DNA from: Scatophagus argus
Taxonomy: Eukaryota; Chordata; Actinopteri; Scatophagidae
Direction: 5' to 3'
DNA: 64,000 nt
Assembly: GCF_020382885.2 (NCBI RefSeq)
Contig: NC_058493.1
Span: forward strand, 20,209,499-20,273,498
Shown: piece by piece, positions 51,201-64,000 of the stretch
How positions within the stretch are numbered: position 1 is the stretch's first letter
How the letters are laid out: every line of letters starts with the position of its first letter
The notes under the pieces: generated by a model
The model's database searches: none
Told to the model about the DNA's origin: nothing
The model's input: the letters and a program-made list of their open reading frames with translations, nothing else
Position numbers and translations under genes: made by a program

Positions 51201-51413
51201 TTAATGAATACACAGGAAATAACTTAATCATGTCTATATAATCACACTACACAACTACAATTCTGTGCCTCTCTTCGGTGTGACCACGTGAAACATAGCA
51301 GTGACTGAGTGTTTTCATATGCAAGCTCACCCAAGCTCTTGTGCTACATTCAGTCTGACCGGATCAAAATATTTTGTCTCCAACAAGCCCCATATGTTTG
51401 GCTGAGTTAGCGC

Positions 51414-54400
51414 TCAGCAGGCATAAGGTGGAGGTTTCTCGAAGGGGCTGTAGGAGGATCCATAGAGGACGGGAGCGTTGGGTGTCGGCATGTAGGCCCC
51501 TGGTTCCTGTGTGGCTCCCTGAGGCTGTGGCTGGGTGGGAGCCTGAGAGGGCTGCTGGTTCTCCTCAGACAGGCAGGAGTTGGATATGGGGCCTCCCTCT
51601 GGGATCAGCTGGGGAGTAGCAGGTGGCTGATAGCTGCTGTTATGCTGTGGGGAAGGAAGAGAGACAGGGAGACAGAGACACTTTTCTTTCTGCAATCAGA
51701 TGTTAAGATGAAACAGCTGTGTGTAGCGCAGCGAGAATACATTCAGCCCAGTGCTGCTCAGCAGGTTTTCTAATGCAGTCGAATGGAAGCTTGGCCTTTT
51801 TCACATCAGATATTTTGACTTTGAGGAAAAACCCAGGTGCTACTAATAACATTACTAATGACTCTGTTCTGTTCAAGTGTCCCAGTAAAACATGCCAGGG
51901 TGACACCTTCCACTCCAGGAACCTGAAACTGAAGTAGCTAAACTGAATTCAACCGCCACTAATTGTGTTGTTCACACCTGTGCCTCACCTGCATGGGTAT
52001 TGGATAGTTGGGGTAGGCAGGCAGGGTTTGTCCTGAGGGACAGAAGCCAGCGTAGGTAAGCATGTGCTGGGTTGGGTTGTACAAGATGTGGGGAGGCGGT
52101 GTGGGGCTGGGAGCCATCTGGGGACTCGGCTTCTGCTGCAGGAAAGCAGTAAAAATGCTTTGAATAAAACAGGAGATCATACGCAGCAGTTACACATGAG
52201 AAGCACACACTTCATTATATGCTGACTAATGTCCTGTAGGAACAATAATCACAAAATCAGGGCCGTTAAGATTAGGATTGGGGCGAGTGGTGGAATGTAT
52301 TGGCTAATGGCAATTGGTTGTCTCCATCTCCGGTTGTTTGCTTTAATTTATTTTTTGGATAATTTTTGTCATTTTAGTTTAAAGGTCTGCCTCTTAAGGA
52401 CGACTGAGAGCCACAGACAGACTGTCATTCAGGGGAACTAACCCAGTAGTATTACAACATGTACAGCGAAAGAGAGAAACGTGTCCAGAAGATGTACAGT
52501 ATTAAGGAAAAGAGTATAAGAATATTTCTATTCTTTGAGTTTATTCTCAGTTTATTCTCTGTTTACTTTAAGACAGCAGCTTACACACATCTCCCAGCAA
52601 TAACCAGCTGTTGTTAAAGGTGGTTGGGTGGGGGATTTTAAAGTATTGCCTGACATTAATTAAGACCAACAAAATAAGATCAGACATTATCTGTGTGAGC
52701 TGAAATGCATTGAGGGGGTGAAACAAAAAGTCTGCACACATATAGATCAATATTATGTTCCAAACAAAGCAAAAGAAGGTTAAAATAATTTATTCATATA
52801 TCAGGAGCGTTTGGTGTATAAACAGCCAAAAAAACAGATGTTAGGGATTAGTGTCAGATACTGTTTGTGGCCAGTTGGTAGTGAGAAAAAGTAACTAGTT
52901 TGAATGTCACGAGTAAAAGACTTCCCTCTGGCTGTCTTTAAATCTTTTCTTGAATTTCCTCTTTCCTTTCCTTATTTTTAAAAAGAACAACTTCGTGGCA
53001 TGGAAGGCAACTTTGTAGGAGTCCTGCTCACCATGTCCTTGTAAGCTCCGAGGATGGCGGCCGCGATGATTCCCAGGAACAAGCCGATCACGTTGAGCAC
53101 CACTGAGGCCCAAAGCAGGCGGTGCAGGTGGATCACGTCCCAGCAGCTGTTGACCCCGGTGAACTCATAGTACTGTGTGTGGTACTCTGTGCTGGAAGAG
53201 GGAGGGAAGAGTGGGGATTCAGGATTACTTGGACCAGTACACTCCTATTGTTATTTTCATAAATCACAAAGCATGTGTGCATAAATGAAGAAAAGGAAGA
53301 AAACAAAGAATCCTCCACTGTGCATCACGTGTACTTGTTTTATTACTTAACCAAACTACCTTCCAAGCAGTCATCTATCTGCTAATAACTGAGCAGTGAC
53401 ACAGCTGAAAGCAGGGAGGGGCCTTTTGGAAAAACTCTTCCTCTTTGGTGTGTGCGCTCAACAGTGTAGAGTAGGAAACTTATTCGTGCAAGAGGGTGAG
53501 AAAAATGATAAAATGATTCATGTCGTTTTCCAACAGCTGAGACTATAAATGCAATTTTTGGCAGCCAGCTCTGGAATCTAGGATACCGTTTTCACATGAG
53601 CTCCTTCTCTCTACTGTATGTGTGAGGGTCAAAAAAATAAATAAATTAAACCTGTTCACTATGATGGACAGCCTGGCTCAAGTAAAATATCTTCAAGCTA
53701 ACTGGTACAGCACAGGCTCCTGATGTTAACAGGGACCAGCTGTGAAGACATCAACAAACATGAGAAAGTACTTTTCTGCGGTGTAAAGTATGTGAATTGA
53801 GGTAAAATATGCAAACCTAGATTTATGGTCCTTAGGCACACACACAAGCACGTATAATATTGCTCGGATGTGAACAGCAACAGCTTGTGTTGCGTCTCAC
53901 CTCTCACAGTTGTACAGGTAGCAGCAGTAGCAGGTGTTGCTCCTCAGTTTCAGCTTGCATGTTTTGTCAAATGAGCGGCACGTGACCTGCAGTGTCACAG
54001 AGGAGCTTTAATCACCAGTGATGAAAGCTGTAACTTATGAAAATGAATACAACACCCAGATAATCAGGAGGTTTGTACAAAAAAAACTACATGTCAACAT
54101 ATCATTTTCAGAGCTTCTGTTTGCGGCTATTAATTGAACTTGATTGCTAGTTTCACTGCAGTAACATCATTTGACCACTAGATGTCACTACACACTTAGT
54201 AATTTTCTTTTTAATCATAAGGCCGCAGTAACACAAACTATGTTAACCAAAAATGCATTTCAAGCATAATTTAAGACACAAGACAAGTCTTGAAGCACAA
54301 ACATAAAGCAGTGTGTAAGAGGATTATAAAATAACCAGATTTTATACTCTGACAATTGTTTCTTGTTATCTTATGTAAATGATAATGTTAAGTTGCTATT

Positions 54401-56433
54401 GTATTATTGACTTTTTGCAGTGCATATATAGTGGGAAATGGGGACATTTAAAGACACTCCTGATGGCAGTGCCTATTCTGTTAAGTGCTGGAATATTGAT
54501 TTTTGGTGAAGGTCTGTAAATCAGTGGAAACCGGCTGATGTTATGTTAGGTTATCTTTAGTTAATTATTCAGATTTTCGAATGTATTTTCTCTGTGACAC
54601 CGATAATGGCAGATGATATACCATAAGTGTGTACGCAAATTCTGCATGACGATCACCTCAGTATAGTAGCTGTCGTAGACGTAGCCCGATCCACTGGCAT
54701 AATAGTCACACATGTCCTCCTGTAAGGGCCTTATGTCCTGTGTTGGACAGATCAGAAAGAGAGTTCAGAAAGAGAAACAGACAAACTAGAATGTACAAGC
54801 TTGTCATCCACCACAACTTGAATATTTCCCCATGCATCAGTTTAATTTTACAGGAAACTGATTACTGTGCTATTTAAGATGCACTTTTTTAAAAGTTACA
54901 TGTCTGTGAATTTGAACTGTGGTTCGTGTGCTTTTGTCCATCCTCTTCCTCTTCCTCCTCCTCCTCTTCTTGCTGTTTCTCTGTGAAGGTTTCCAACATG
55001 TGCTTGCCCAAACCCGTCCACTGCAGCAGTCCACAAAACCTACAGCGTTAAACCTCACTGGTGTTTATATAATATGAAATATAATGCGATTGTCCAAAGC
55101 TTAAAGGTGCAACAAATGTCATGTTTATTGTCCCATGAGCACAAAGTGAATATATCAGCAGATGTTTGATAGCACTGTTAATCAATAGTGAGTGGGCGCC
55201 AGGTGCTGAGAGGTCCATCTTTTTAAACCATCTCTGGTCCACACTCATTAAGAAACTCATTAAAATTAATTAGGCCGATTTGACAAACTGAGTTGTTCAT
55301 GTTCATGTCTCCAAAACACGAGGAACATCTGAGATATCCAGCAAGGAAGCAAAAACGACCTCAGCTGACCTCGCCGCATTTTCATACTCATGTAAACAAA
55401 TTCAGGTATCAATTTAGTCTGAGAGTTAGAAATGTTCAGAGGGTTTAACGTTGTCCTTTTACTGAGGTTATGATGGGGTCAGATGATGTGTTGATAAACT
55501 GACACAAACTGACTGATGAAGAAAATGTTTGCATCTTCCTAAAAAACCACCCCCATCTTTCGTTGTTAAATATTTTGTCTTTTTATTTCATTGTATCGCA
55601 ATGCAATAGTTTTCAGTGTCTTAGGAAATGTAAAGTAACATTTGGACCCATTTAATCAGCCCTGTTGTGCTGAATGTTTCCTCATCTCCGCAGGTCAGAC
55701 GCTGAGATTAGTTGTCCTGGTCTACCTGAGGGGTGTCGTGATGTTACTGACAGCTCTGTCTGATTGCATCTGCAAACTTCCTGATCTGATGTCCGCACAC
55801 ACACACCTGTCTCTGTTGAGCTGTGTATCAGCGTTTGTTCAGACAAAAAGGGGTGAATTAGTTTGTTTTTCCTTTAGTGCAGGCACGTAAACGAATGTCA
55901 TACGTACAATGAACTCTGAGGCGATGATCCCATCCACGATGGCACAGAAGAAAGACGCGATGACTCCGATACTGATGAATATGATGGCTGCCATGAGCTT
56001 AAAGAGATGAAGAAATTTTTTATTAACTTATTTCATCTTACAGTATCATAATTTCATTTTATTTACCAAGCCCAAAATCACAAATCACTGAGCCTCAGCG
56101 GGCTTTTCAGTCTGTGCAGTACAAGACACCCTCTGTCCATCGACCCAGTTTGAGTGAGGACAAACTAACCAAGAAAGCCTTTTTGACAGGAACAAAATTG
56201 TTATTCATATGCAGGAATTTGGATTTTATGAAGGGAAAGTCACAACTTTATCATCAGCCTTACATACGCACTTTGTAAGCTTTGAGTTTCGGCTGATGTG
56301 TGTCCTGACTGGTCACCTGCAGCGTCTGCACTGCAGGACGATAAAGGAAATGTACGACTTCTCACTGCGCCAACTCAGAGACAGTGTTCATGGCCTTTTG
56401 TACCAGCAAGGTCAATCTAATTCTCCCAATCTG

Positions 56434-56468
<35 letters not shown>

Positions 56469-59400
56469 TCCTGGGCAGAACAAGTGTCACACATGTACAG
56501 TCTTGTAAATTAAGCCTGAGAATCTGATTAGTAATCAATACCTCCAATCTTTACTTCTCAAACATCAATTCCTAAGCAATTTTAATATCACACACATGCA
56601 CACACACACACACACACACAAAGCTCAGCAGATCCAGCTGGCTGATCACAGATGTCTGATTGTGAACTTTATCACCAAGCATCGTTTACTGTCTGTTCAA
56701 TCGCTCCCGCAGGACCAAACCTCCTGTACTGAAGCAGGAGATTAAACACATACTTTTTTTTCTTGTAATCCATCTAAAATTGTTGGCAGGATATTCCAGT
56801 TTCTTCCAAAATTAAGAAAGGAATGTAAAAAGGTTCCATTCATTCATAAGAGCCAATACAGGCCAATATAAAATAATTAAATAAGATGCTGGAATAATAG
56901 GCCTGCTGCCCCGCGTCCATATTTTCAGTGTGTCAGGAAGTTTTAGGTGTTTTGATTAAACATTATTCACAAATCCCAATCTGTACACAAATTTAGTGAA
57001 CATGGGAGTGTGTGGACTATGATACATCGTTTAGCTTGTGGCACATTAGAAATAAACATACCTGTTCGGTATAGTGCTATGAATGTCCAAAACATAACCT
57101 AGTGGCCACGGGTTATGAAATATCTAGCAGTTTATGTGTGAGTTAATACAAGGCATGTCGAAAACAGATATTGAAACAAGGGGATTTTATAATGAATTTA
57201 CCTTGACAAAGTGAAATAAGAGCCAAGCTGAGAAAAGAAAAAAGCGTTTTCTGGGTGGGTTTTATCTGCCACTGGCCCAGACTCTCCACTTCATTAGAGG
57301 TTTAAATGGCTTTGCTTTTATGGGCTGCAAGTGGGAGATGAGACCAGCAGCATAGACAATAGAGCCTGACAACTGCATTATTTCACATTACCTTAGGACC
57401 AGCTGCCAGCACATAAAACACCTCAACACACACTCTGTCATCCAAACCCCCAAAATCTCCCCCGATACAGCTGAAGCTGAGAGAAAAAAATCAAATACTT
57501 TAAAAGATTAAAGACACACATACACACTGTAGATATTTTTCTGCTCTCAGGAGTTGAGTCAGTAGGAAATATTAAAAAGATCCGCATAAAAGATCCCACA
57601 ACTCCCTTCAAGACTCAACTCAAAGATACAAAATGCATGAGCGGGCATGTGTGAGCGACGAGTTTGCCACATTCACTAAGCTCTCTTAGCTTCTTTTTTA
57701 CTGCAATAAATACAAAAATAAACAACTTGCAAATAAACCCAAGCAAAATAGCCTCAGTTTTGTGGCTGGCATCACTAACCATGTCCTACTATGACTCACG
57801 TCTCATTTACAGGTAAGAAAACACGTTATAATGTGCGTGAATGTAAACAACAAACATGACTGCTGTTAGCACTCGCAGACAAGCTAGCATGCTAATATTG
57901 AGGAATGTTAGCTGGACCTTCTTTGGAATTCTTGTGTGACTAGCTTGCTAATGGCTATAGCAATATATATGGTGAGCAGGTACGAAGGTTTACTGCCATT
58001 AGGATGTCCAGAGATTTTACACCAAAAAATGCTTCTCAATTAAACTACTGTCGACAGTTTTAAGTTTCCTGCAGCTGTGAGGTAATTGTACTTTACATTA
58101 TGGTTTATATTTTATGCTACTTTATGCTTATACTTCATACTATACTTCAGGCAGAAATATTGAGCGATGTTTGCCGCTGAGTTTTCAGGTATTATTTAAA
58201 ACTGATGTAAAATACAGCAGTTAACAGGCCACTTTGTTGTACTTTAAGGATGACTTACTTAAAGGTGCAATACCAGATTTTTATAGCCGCTTAGAAGCAG
58301 CAGAAACAAGATGAGAATACAACACTGACATTTGGTACGACTTGTTAGCTAACAGCTGCTTATTCACACATCCAGCAGTTAAGGTTTGATATTAGCTGCC
58401 CTGTTTTTGATCTCTACTAAGCCCTGAGGGAAATATCTGTGTCTTTTGCAGCTAAATGCTCCATTATGTTTACCAGCTAGTTGCTAACTGTGTCTCTGTG
58501 TGCTGTTCGGTGATGAGCGTGTAGCGTAGAATGGGTTTTTACGGTTTGATTTGGTAAGAGGAGCTGCAAAATTTGGTGATGGTTCTCAGCTTGTTCATCA
58601 CTACAAGTAGAGTGCCTGTCACTTTCACTGTCACACTGTTAACACATTCTCATTTGATTATGTAATTTTTATAAAAATATTGATCATAGCCAATTTAAGT
58701 AACAGAGACATACAAATAAAAGACAAAGACACCTGTGATAACGGTTTCACAGAAGATACATCAGTGACCAAGCGATAAAGACAAAGAAAAATGTTATAGG
58801 AGTCAGTTAAGATGCTTATCAGGTTATGTAACTAAAGTGGCTGACTGCTGCAAGGTCTTATTCTCCTGCTCAGTGGTCCAGTGACCAATCATGACCACAG
58901 CTGGACACACTGGTAATAAGAAGTAGTTGGGTAAAATACAGCCTTTTAAAAGGTTCACGGTTCTGCCGTCCAAGCTGCAAGGTGACCTAAACGATGGCAG
59001 TCTGTGAGATACAGGCTGCTGAAGCAAAGAACATGAGCTACATGAAGCATTGAGTCATAAAGAAATCTCAGTTTATCAGGGCAGTGAAGCCTGTTTTAGA
59101 AGCGGGAGATCAGCTCTTCTTTTTCTTTATTCTGCAGACAGAATTTCATGCTTCACAATACTTTTAGACATTTTGGAGGGCAAGATAAGACAAAATGGAA
59201 AGTGGTAGCATATGAGTCATTTTGTTCTTTTGTTGTTTTTTAAAACTTTATCCACAAAATGTCAGTGGAGCACAAATATGTGTTTTAGCTGCACCACATT
59301 CATAAAGAGGTCTGGCCTCTCAGGAGTATTTGTGATAGGAGCCTTAAAACACCCAGATCCAGAGACACAGCTCAGCGTGGTGGTGAAGGGTGTACAGATT

Positions 59401-62400
59401 TGTCTTCCTAATGAAGTGGGATCAATTCCCAGTCTGTGCCACCAGGTTTTCCACTATGGGTGACATTTATCTTTAAATTACAAAAGCATTTAATATTGCA
59501 TAGAGCTCATTAGTGTATAATATCTTTATTACACCACGACAGAAAACTTACATCCCTTTTAACCACTTCTTGTAGGACTAATGTGCGTCATCAGGGTGAA
59601 CTCAAAAAGGAAAGAGTCAACCTTAAGCTATCCACAATGTTCTAATCTTGACATGTTTACTGAAAGAAACACAGCACAGCCCATTTTGGCCTTGTCTGCG
59701 TTAACATGTGCATATGGTTTAAAACAGCAACGCAGGTACTAATACTCAAGTTATTTATGCATTCTAGTAAAAGCTAATCGAGAAAAAGAATGAAAATGCC
59801 ACAGTGCCGGGGAGGCCTGTACATACATTTTTAATGTGTTTTCTTAATGTTGGAAACATGTAGGAAAAAAAAACCTTACGTAAGCAGGCGGCTCTACACA
59901 TGTATACTATGATCAGTCAATCAGTGTAAGTGATTTGTAACCATTTTAACCAGCTAACAAATACACAAGAAACAATGAAGTCATCGTGAATTATGTCTTA
60001 TTATATTAGAGAGCAACAATACCCTGTGTGACATTCAGCCACTGTTTTAAACTGAAAAATAACTTTTAAGTTTTTGCTTGTTTTATTTCTGGACATTTTC
60101 CATTGAGTAATATTGCTTATATTTGCTTTTAATTATACTTTTATGCTCACTACTATAATTTCACTTAATCTTCATTTTAATCTCGTATACATTTTTTTGT
60201 CTGTGTATTTGTATTTCTATTTCTATCTAGCCATTCACTGTATTCTCAGTCTTGTTATGGTGCCCGTCTCCTGTAAAGCACCGTGGACTGCACTAACCTG
60301 TGTGAGAGGTGTTATACAAATACATGTGTGTTCTTTTCTGTATTTTAAAAGAAAAAAGTCTCTGTTTGCGGCAGCTTTAGATGAACCTGTTGATTCTCTG
60401 ACAGTTTAAACAACATCAAACCCTCCATCTGCCGCTTTATGAGGTCAGAGGAGCAAAAGGGGCTGTGAGAGCCAGGAAGTAAGAAGAGCGTCGGAGCTCT
60501 CAGGTGTCCGTCCGGCTTTGTGGGACAGTTAGTTGTTCTTTAATGAGCCACCTCGCTTATGCCAGCCGGTTCTCGCGTTACAGTAACGAGTCTCGGACAC
60601 AGGGGGAAAGAAGACACCTGCGTGAGAAGAAGATTGTGCCACTTGTGCCTCACAAGAGTCACTGCAGACCAGCGCCAATGGCGATGGCAGCTATCACGCC
60701 ATTAAAGTTTAAGGCACAGAACTGGGACCGTGCAGGTACAGCAGGTAGTAAAGGTGTGAGTCGATTCACACATTTAGACGAGAAGTGAAACAACAGCGAG
60801 GGGCCTACAGAGAATACAGAACTTCAAAAACACATCTGCATCTGTCCACAGGTGTGAACAGCTCTTGGTGGGGTATGTGTGTAGATCGGATTATTTACGG
60901 TAAGCTGACAACAACACCGTGGATGCCACATGAAAAATTGACGAGGTACACTGACGTAGAACAGTCGGAGAGAACGTATTTACATCTCTATCACACCGAG
61001 ACAATTTTTGTCTCTAAAATGCTGCTCGGCTTCAGTTCTGATTCCTTCTAGCTTTTAGTAGTGCCCACTACTGGCACATCCCAAGTTGATATGAACCTAA
61101 AAAGAACGAATAGTTTATTGTCTGATTGTATATTATTTCTAGGTCCAATTTCTTTAAATTGATCTCTCTCGTTACTGCCAATGCAGCACAGAATGAGAGG
61201 ACAGATTTACCGCTGCATATTCATAATAGCTTTTGAAGCGGTGGGCCCTTCATTTCATTAAATAGGTAGTTGTAGCCTGATAATTAGGATAAAATCAGAG
61301 GTGAAAAACAAAGATTTGCAATCTGATAAAGTTTCTGTGTCACCGGTGTCCTCTTCAGACCTCACAGGGACAACACACTTCATCTCATGCTAGGTTTTCA
61401 TGTCCTGTGAATGTGATACGGCCTGCAGTACTTAAATGACAAGGAGGGGGGGAGAAGTTTCAGCTTCTGGTTGCCCATCTGGCACTTCAGTATCCTTCAG
61501 TAGTCGTTGCATTTTACTATTTACTATTTTACAGTGACTTTTCCTGTTTTATTATGTTTTTAGAGCCTTCTGAAGCTCTCAAACTGGGGTTTCTGTTTTA
61601 TTTTTACTTTATTTATTACCTCCAAGTTAAAAGAGGGAGGGTTTTAAAGGCTGGTTACTCTGAACAGAGGCTTCACTGTCTTACATTTTAAGAGAAGTCG
61701 GTAATCTTTTCAGACAGGTGTTTGCTCTTTCTGTAAGTGTATCTGCTCGGGAGTCATTGACGTGAGATTTTTTTGAACCCTCGTCATACAGAGAGGACTT
61801 CTGATGATATTATACCTGCGTCCCCGTCCGAAATAAAGGAGGCCTGTCAGCGTCTGACCAATACTAATGCAATTTCTCCTCTTGTCACTGAAATCCAGCG
61901 CCAATCACATTCACCCCCCCCCCCCGACCACAACTCCAGTCATGTACACTGACCCAGGAACAAGGTCCAAGAACACATTATGCTGTCATCGAGTAATCCA
62001 ATTTTCTTCTTGCTCATAACAGAGCAATTTCCCATAACGCACTTTAGTAAATTTGGAAAGTCTGTAACATAATCCTCTTATTTATGGTGTATATATGTCC
62101 CGTTTTACAGGAACAATACCTCACTTTTAGAAGATGAATACTATGAAACTCAAAGAGCTGACAAACAGAAATACCTTTTTTTTGGCCTCTTGGCTGCAGC
62201 AGAGCAAACTGGAAACGCAACGAGTTACTGTACTTTACTTCACCAGATAGTCGTTATTCTAGTCTGCTTATGGTCGGACAGGTTGTGTCGGTTGGTGGAG
62301 TTTTAGAGCTTTTTTTTCACAAAGTCAACATGTTTGCCAATGTTTGATGAGATTGGTGCTTGTTCTTTTCCTCCTGTTTCACTTGTGTTGCATCTCATTA

Positions 62401-63756
62401 CAACTCTCAGTGTGTGGAATAGGGATCATACAGCAAGAACATCCACAGGAAATTGGAATTACTGCCCTCCATACATCTGTGCTGCCCTATAAAAGCTACC
62501 AGCTGTCATTTTCGATTTGCATCAATTGTTTTATTAATGTTTTTCCTTAGCCTGTTCCTCTTTAGCAAAAGAAATCTGCCAAAAGCTGCCAAAATGTCAA
62601 CAATCCATATGAATGGAATGAACAAAATCATCTTCAAAATGTGATTTTAAATGTGTTTAAACAATGACATGAGAGGCGGAGAGAACAGACTCACCATGGG
62701 TCTGCGGTTTTCCACCAAGTGGATGCCAACGATACCCAGAAACGCTCCAAAACTCAGCTGGAGGCGCAAAGAGGTCGTAGTGGAAGACAGAGAAAGGAAA
62801 CATTAAGGAAGGATGAAGCACAGAGAACAACAACAACACAACATGTCACAGTCACAGAGTGTCTGAGGTGTTGGTTAGTGGGAGGTGGGAGGTGGGACTC
62901 ACGGTGATGCCGGGGTAATATCCAGCCACGGGCACGTTGTCGGTGCGGGTGGCGGAGATCAGCCCTATAGCCAGCACCACCAGAGCCAGAGCCAGCAGAG
63001 ACACAGTCACCCACAGGGCCGATTTCCTCCGCCGCAGGTACTGAACTGAGGACAAATAAGACAAAAACCATTCATTACTGCTGCTTCCCCTCGTCCTGAA
63101 CCCTCTGAATTACATGCTCTTCTGAACTTGATGCTGACCATAAAATCCAAACGTAAGCTCATACACACTTACCTCCAAGCTTTCCTGCCTACCTGATTGT
63201 CGATTTAACAAGACATCGTATCTTGTATTCTTTACTGCAGGATCGACACTTTGCATGATTTTCTTTTTATTTTGCAATAGTTTTTATTTCAAAGGCAAAA
63301 TCTAAAAAGTTTTCTACTCTGCAAGAACTTTGTTGGAATTATTATACATTTTCAAAACCCTAAAGAGTAAAAAAATAACTCCGGCTGTCAGATGAACCTA
63401 CCAAGTACGATATTTCCATCTGTAAGGTGGTGTGGAAATATAAAAGAGTATGTTTAGTATGTAGGCTATAAGTATATGCTAAAGTACTTTAGTAAATTTA
63501 CTTTCCACTCGTGTGGATGAGCTTTATTTGTTTGTTTTAGAGGACTCTTTGCTCACAAATGGACCTGTTACATACACATGGATGAATTTATATAGAGCAA
63601 CAGTTAAAACACACACACAGAGAAAAACTTAATGTGTTTATCCTTAGTCAGGTTGTAAGATCTCAGGATGAAGGCTGACATGACTGTACCTGCAGGATCC
63701 AGTATTTCTGTCGCTGTTTGCTGAGTTGCTTGCTGGGTTTCAGGCTGCTGCTGCAT
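51414..63756 (-). CDS. tmem255b: Transmembrane protein 255B
   Basis: A four-pass membrane protein of the TMEM255/FAM70 family with no firmly known function. Minus-strand exons in order: 63690-63756, 62903-63045, 62695-62757, 55908-55997, 54657-54737, 53901-53986, 53032-53191, 51989-52135, 51414-51644; phases agree. The product is 355 residues (human 326). The N-terminus is glutamine-rich ([13 protein letters not shown]) and ends in ILDPA, shared with human. TM1 is [19 protein letters not shown], followed by [17 protein letters not shown]2 is [13 protein letters not shown], followed by ENRR; TM3 is [22 protein letters not shown] Cys-rich loop ([13 protein letters not shown]) leads to TM4 ([18 protein letters not shown]), then a long Pro/Gln-rich tail ending EKPPPYAC, which carries a PPxY WW-binding motif. 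Intron 3 is 6.7 kb. It is transcribed towards gas6, as in human. Confidence 0.94.
55998..62694 (-). other. tmem255b intron 3 (6.7 kb)
   Basis: The largest intron of the window. It contains two (CA)n tracts (about 56435-56465 and 56589-56620), a dispersed repeat (58258-58694), a GC-richer segment of unknown nature (60420-61060) and a short C-run at 61914-61925. No exon was recognised on either strand. Confidence 0.55.
58258..58694 (+). repeat. Dispersed repeat, copy 2 of 2
   Basis: It starts near ttaaaggtgcaata and ends tataaaaatattgatca. It aligns with 10600-10850 in its second half (ctgtttttgatct, aaatgctccat, ctagttgctaactgtgtctc). The ends resemble imperfect inverted repeats when compared with copy 1 (gcagctttaaa). 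Confidence 0.5.
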
Positions 63757-64000
63757 TTTGAGTCGGTCGTGGATGAATTGGCTCTAAAAACAAAAGAGTA
63801 AAAGGAGATGAAGCGGCTGGACCGACGCGTTTAAGTGTTTTGATCGAGGCGGGTTTCTTCTTCTTCTTCTTCTTCGTTGTTTCCGTTGGTTCAAACCAGA
63901 GTCCTCATCCTCCACGGAGCAGGCAACAAGCTGCGAGTAAGATTTTCTTTTTCTTATGATTCAAACATTTTTGATTGGTAAGAGTGCGTTTTTATAGAAA
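63757..64000 (-). promoter_or_regulatory. tmem255b 5' leader/upstream region
   Basis: This lies upstream (minus strand) of the tmem255b start codon. It holds a (TTC)n run at about 63855-63875. Any non-coding first exon and the promoter cannot be placed from the sequence. Confidence 0.3.

Larger units (their letters stand above)
49320..51413 (-). other. tmem255b 3' UTR region and convergent boundary with gas6
   Basis: This is downstream of the tmem255b stop on the minus strand. Plus-strand TTTATT at 49902-49907 reads as AATAAA on the minus strand and is a candidate poly(A) signal. The stretch also contains two foldback-repeat relics (about 50245-50502 and 50900-51200). No coding exon was recognised. 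Confidence 0.45.

Noticed and set aside
54175..54190. CTCF-like 'ccactagatgtcac' in a tmem255b intron
   Set aside because: It departs from the core at the invariant G position; too weak to report as a candidate.
56362..56547. Valine/cysteine-rich ORFs over (CA)n tracts
   Set aside because: Microsatellite translation artefacts; the same applies at 454-711, 2627-2969 and 22338-22712.

Overview
This window looks like nuclear DNA of a ray-finned fish, most likely a spiny-rayed (percomorph) teleost. The genes are intron-rich with GT..AG junctions, the introns are AT-rich and full of (CA)n/(TG)n tracts, and there are several fish-type dispersed repeats: tRNA-headed SINEs, foldback elements and transposon relics. 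No bacterial or viral gene organisation is visible. All calls come from reading exons, splice sites and protein similarity by eye; no search was run.

Four protein-coding genes are supported. (1) rasa3, + strand, from the left edge to the stop at 19580: 21 coding exons (about 740 residues) of a Ras GTPase-activating protein. The first ~93 residues lie outside the window. (2) pros1, + strand, 24274-31691, 14 coding exons, 679 residues: vitamin K-dependent protein S. (3) gas6, + strand, 34430-47355, 15 coding exons, 649 residues: growth-arrest-specific 6, the TAM receptor ligand. (4) tmem255b, - strand, 63756 down to 51414, 9 coding exons, 355 residues: a four-pass membrane protein. The order and orientation rasa3> gas6> <tmem255b is that of human 13q34. 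Here pros1, which sits on another chromosome in human (3q11), lies head-to-tail between rasa3 and gas6.

Protein S and Gas6 share one architecture: signal peptide, propeptide, Gla domain, disulfide loop, four EGF modules and two laminin-G modules. Both are secreted, need vitamin K-dependent carboxylation and are known ligands of the TAM receptor kinases. Their exons match almost one for one here in phase and size, including a 241-nt pros1 exon that equals two gas6 exons (122 + 119), so one intron is precisely absent from pros1. Rasa3 (inner face of the plasma membrane, Ras/Rap off-switch) and Tmem255b are unrelated in function and are linked only by conserved synteny.

The non-coding part holds long 3' UTR regions (19581 onward, 31692 onward, 47356 onward), the two promoter/5' leader regions (about 23.9-24.3 kb and 33.9-34.4 kb) and large introns. 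It also holds three copies of one SINE-like family with target-site duplications, another tRNA-headed SINE, four copies or fragments of a foldback family, and copies of at least four other dispersed families. No tRNA, rRNA or CRISPR features were found.
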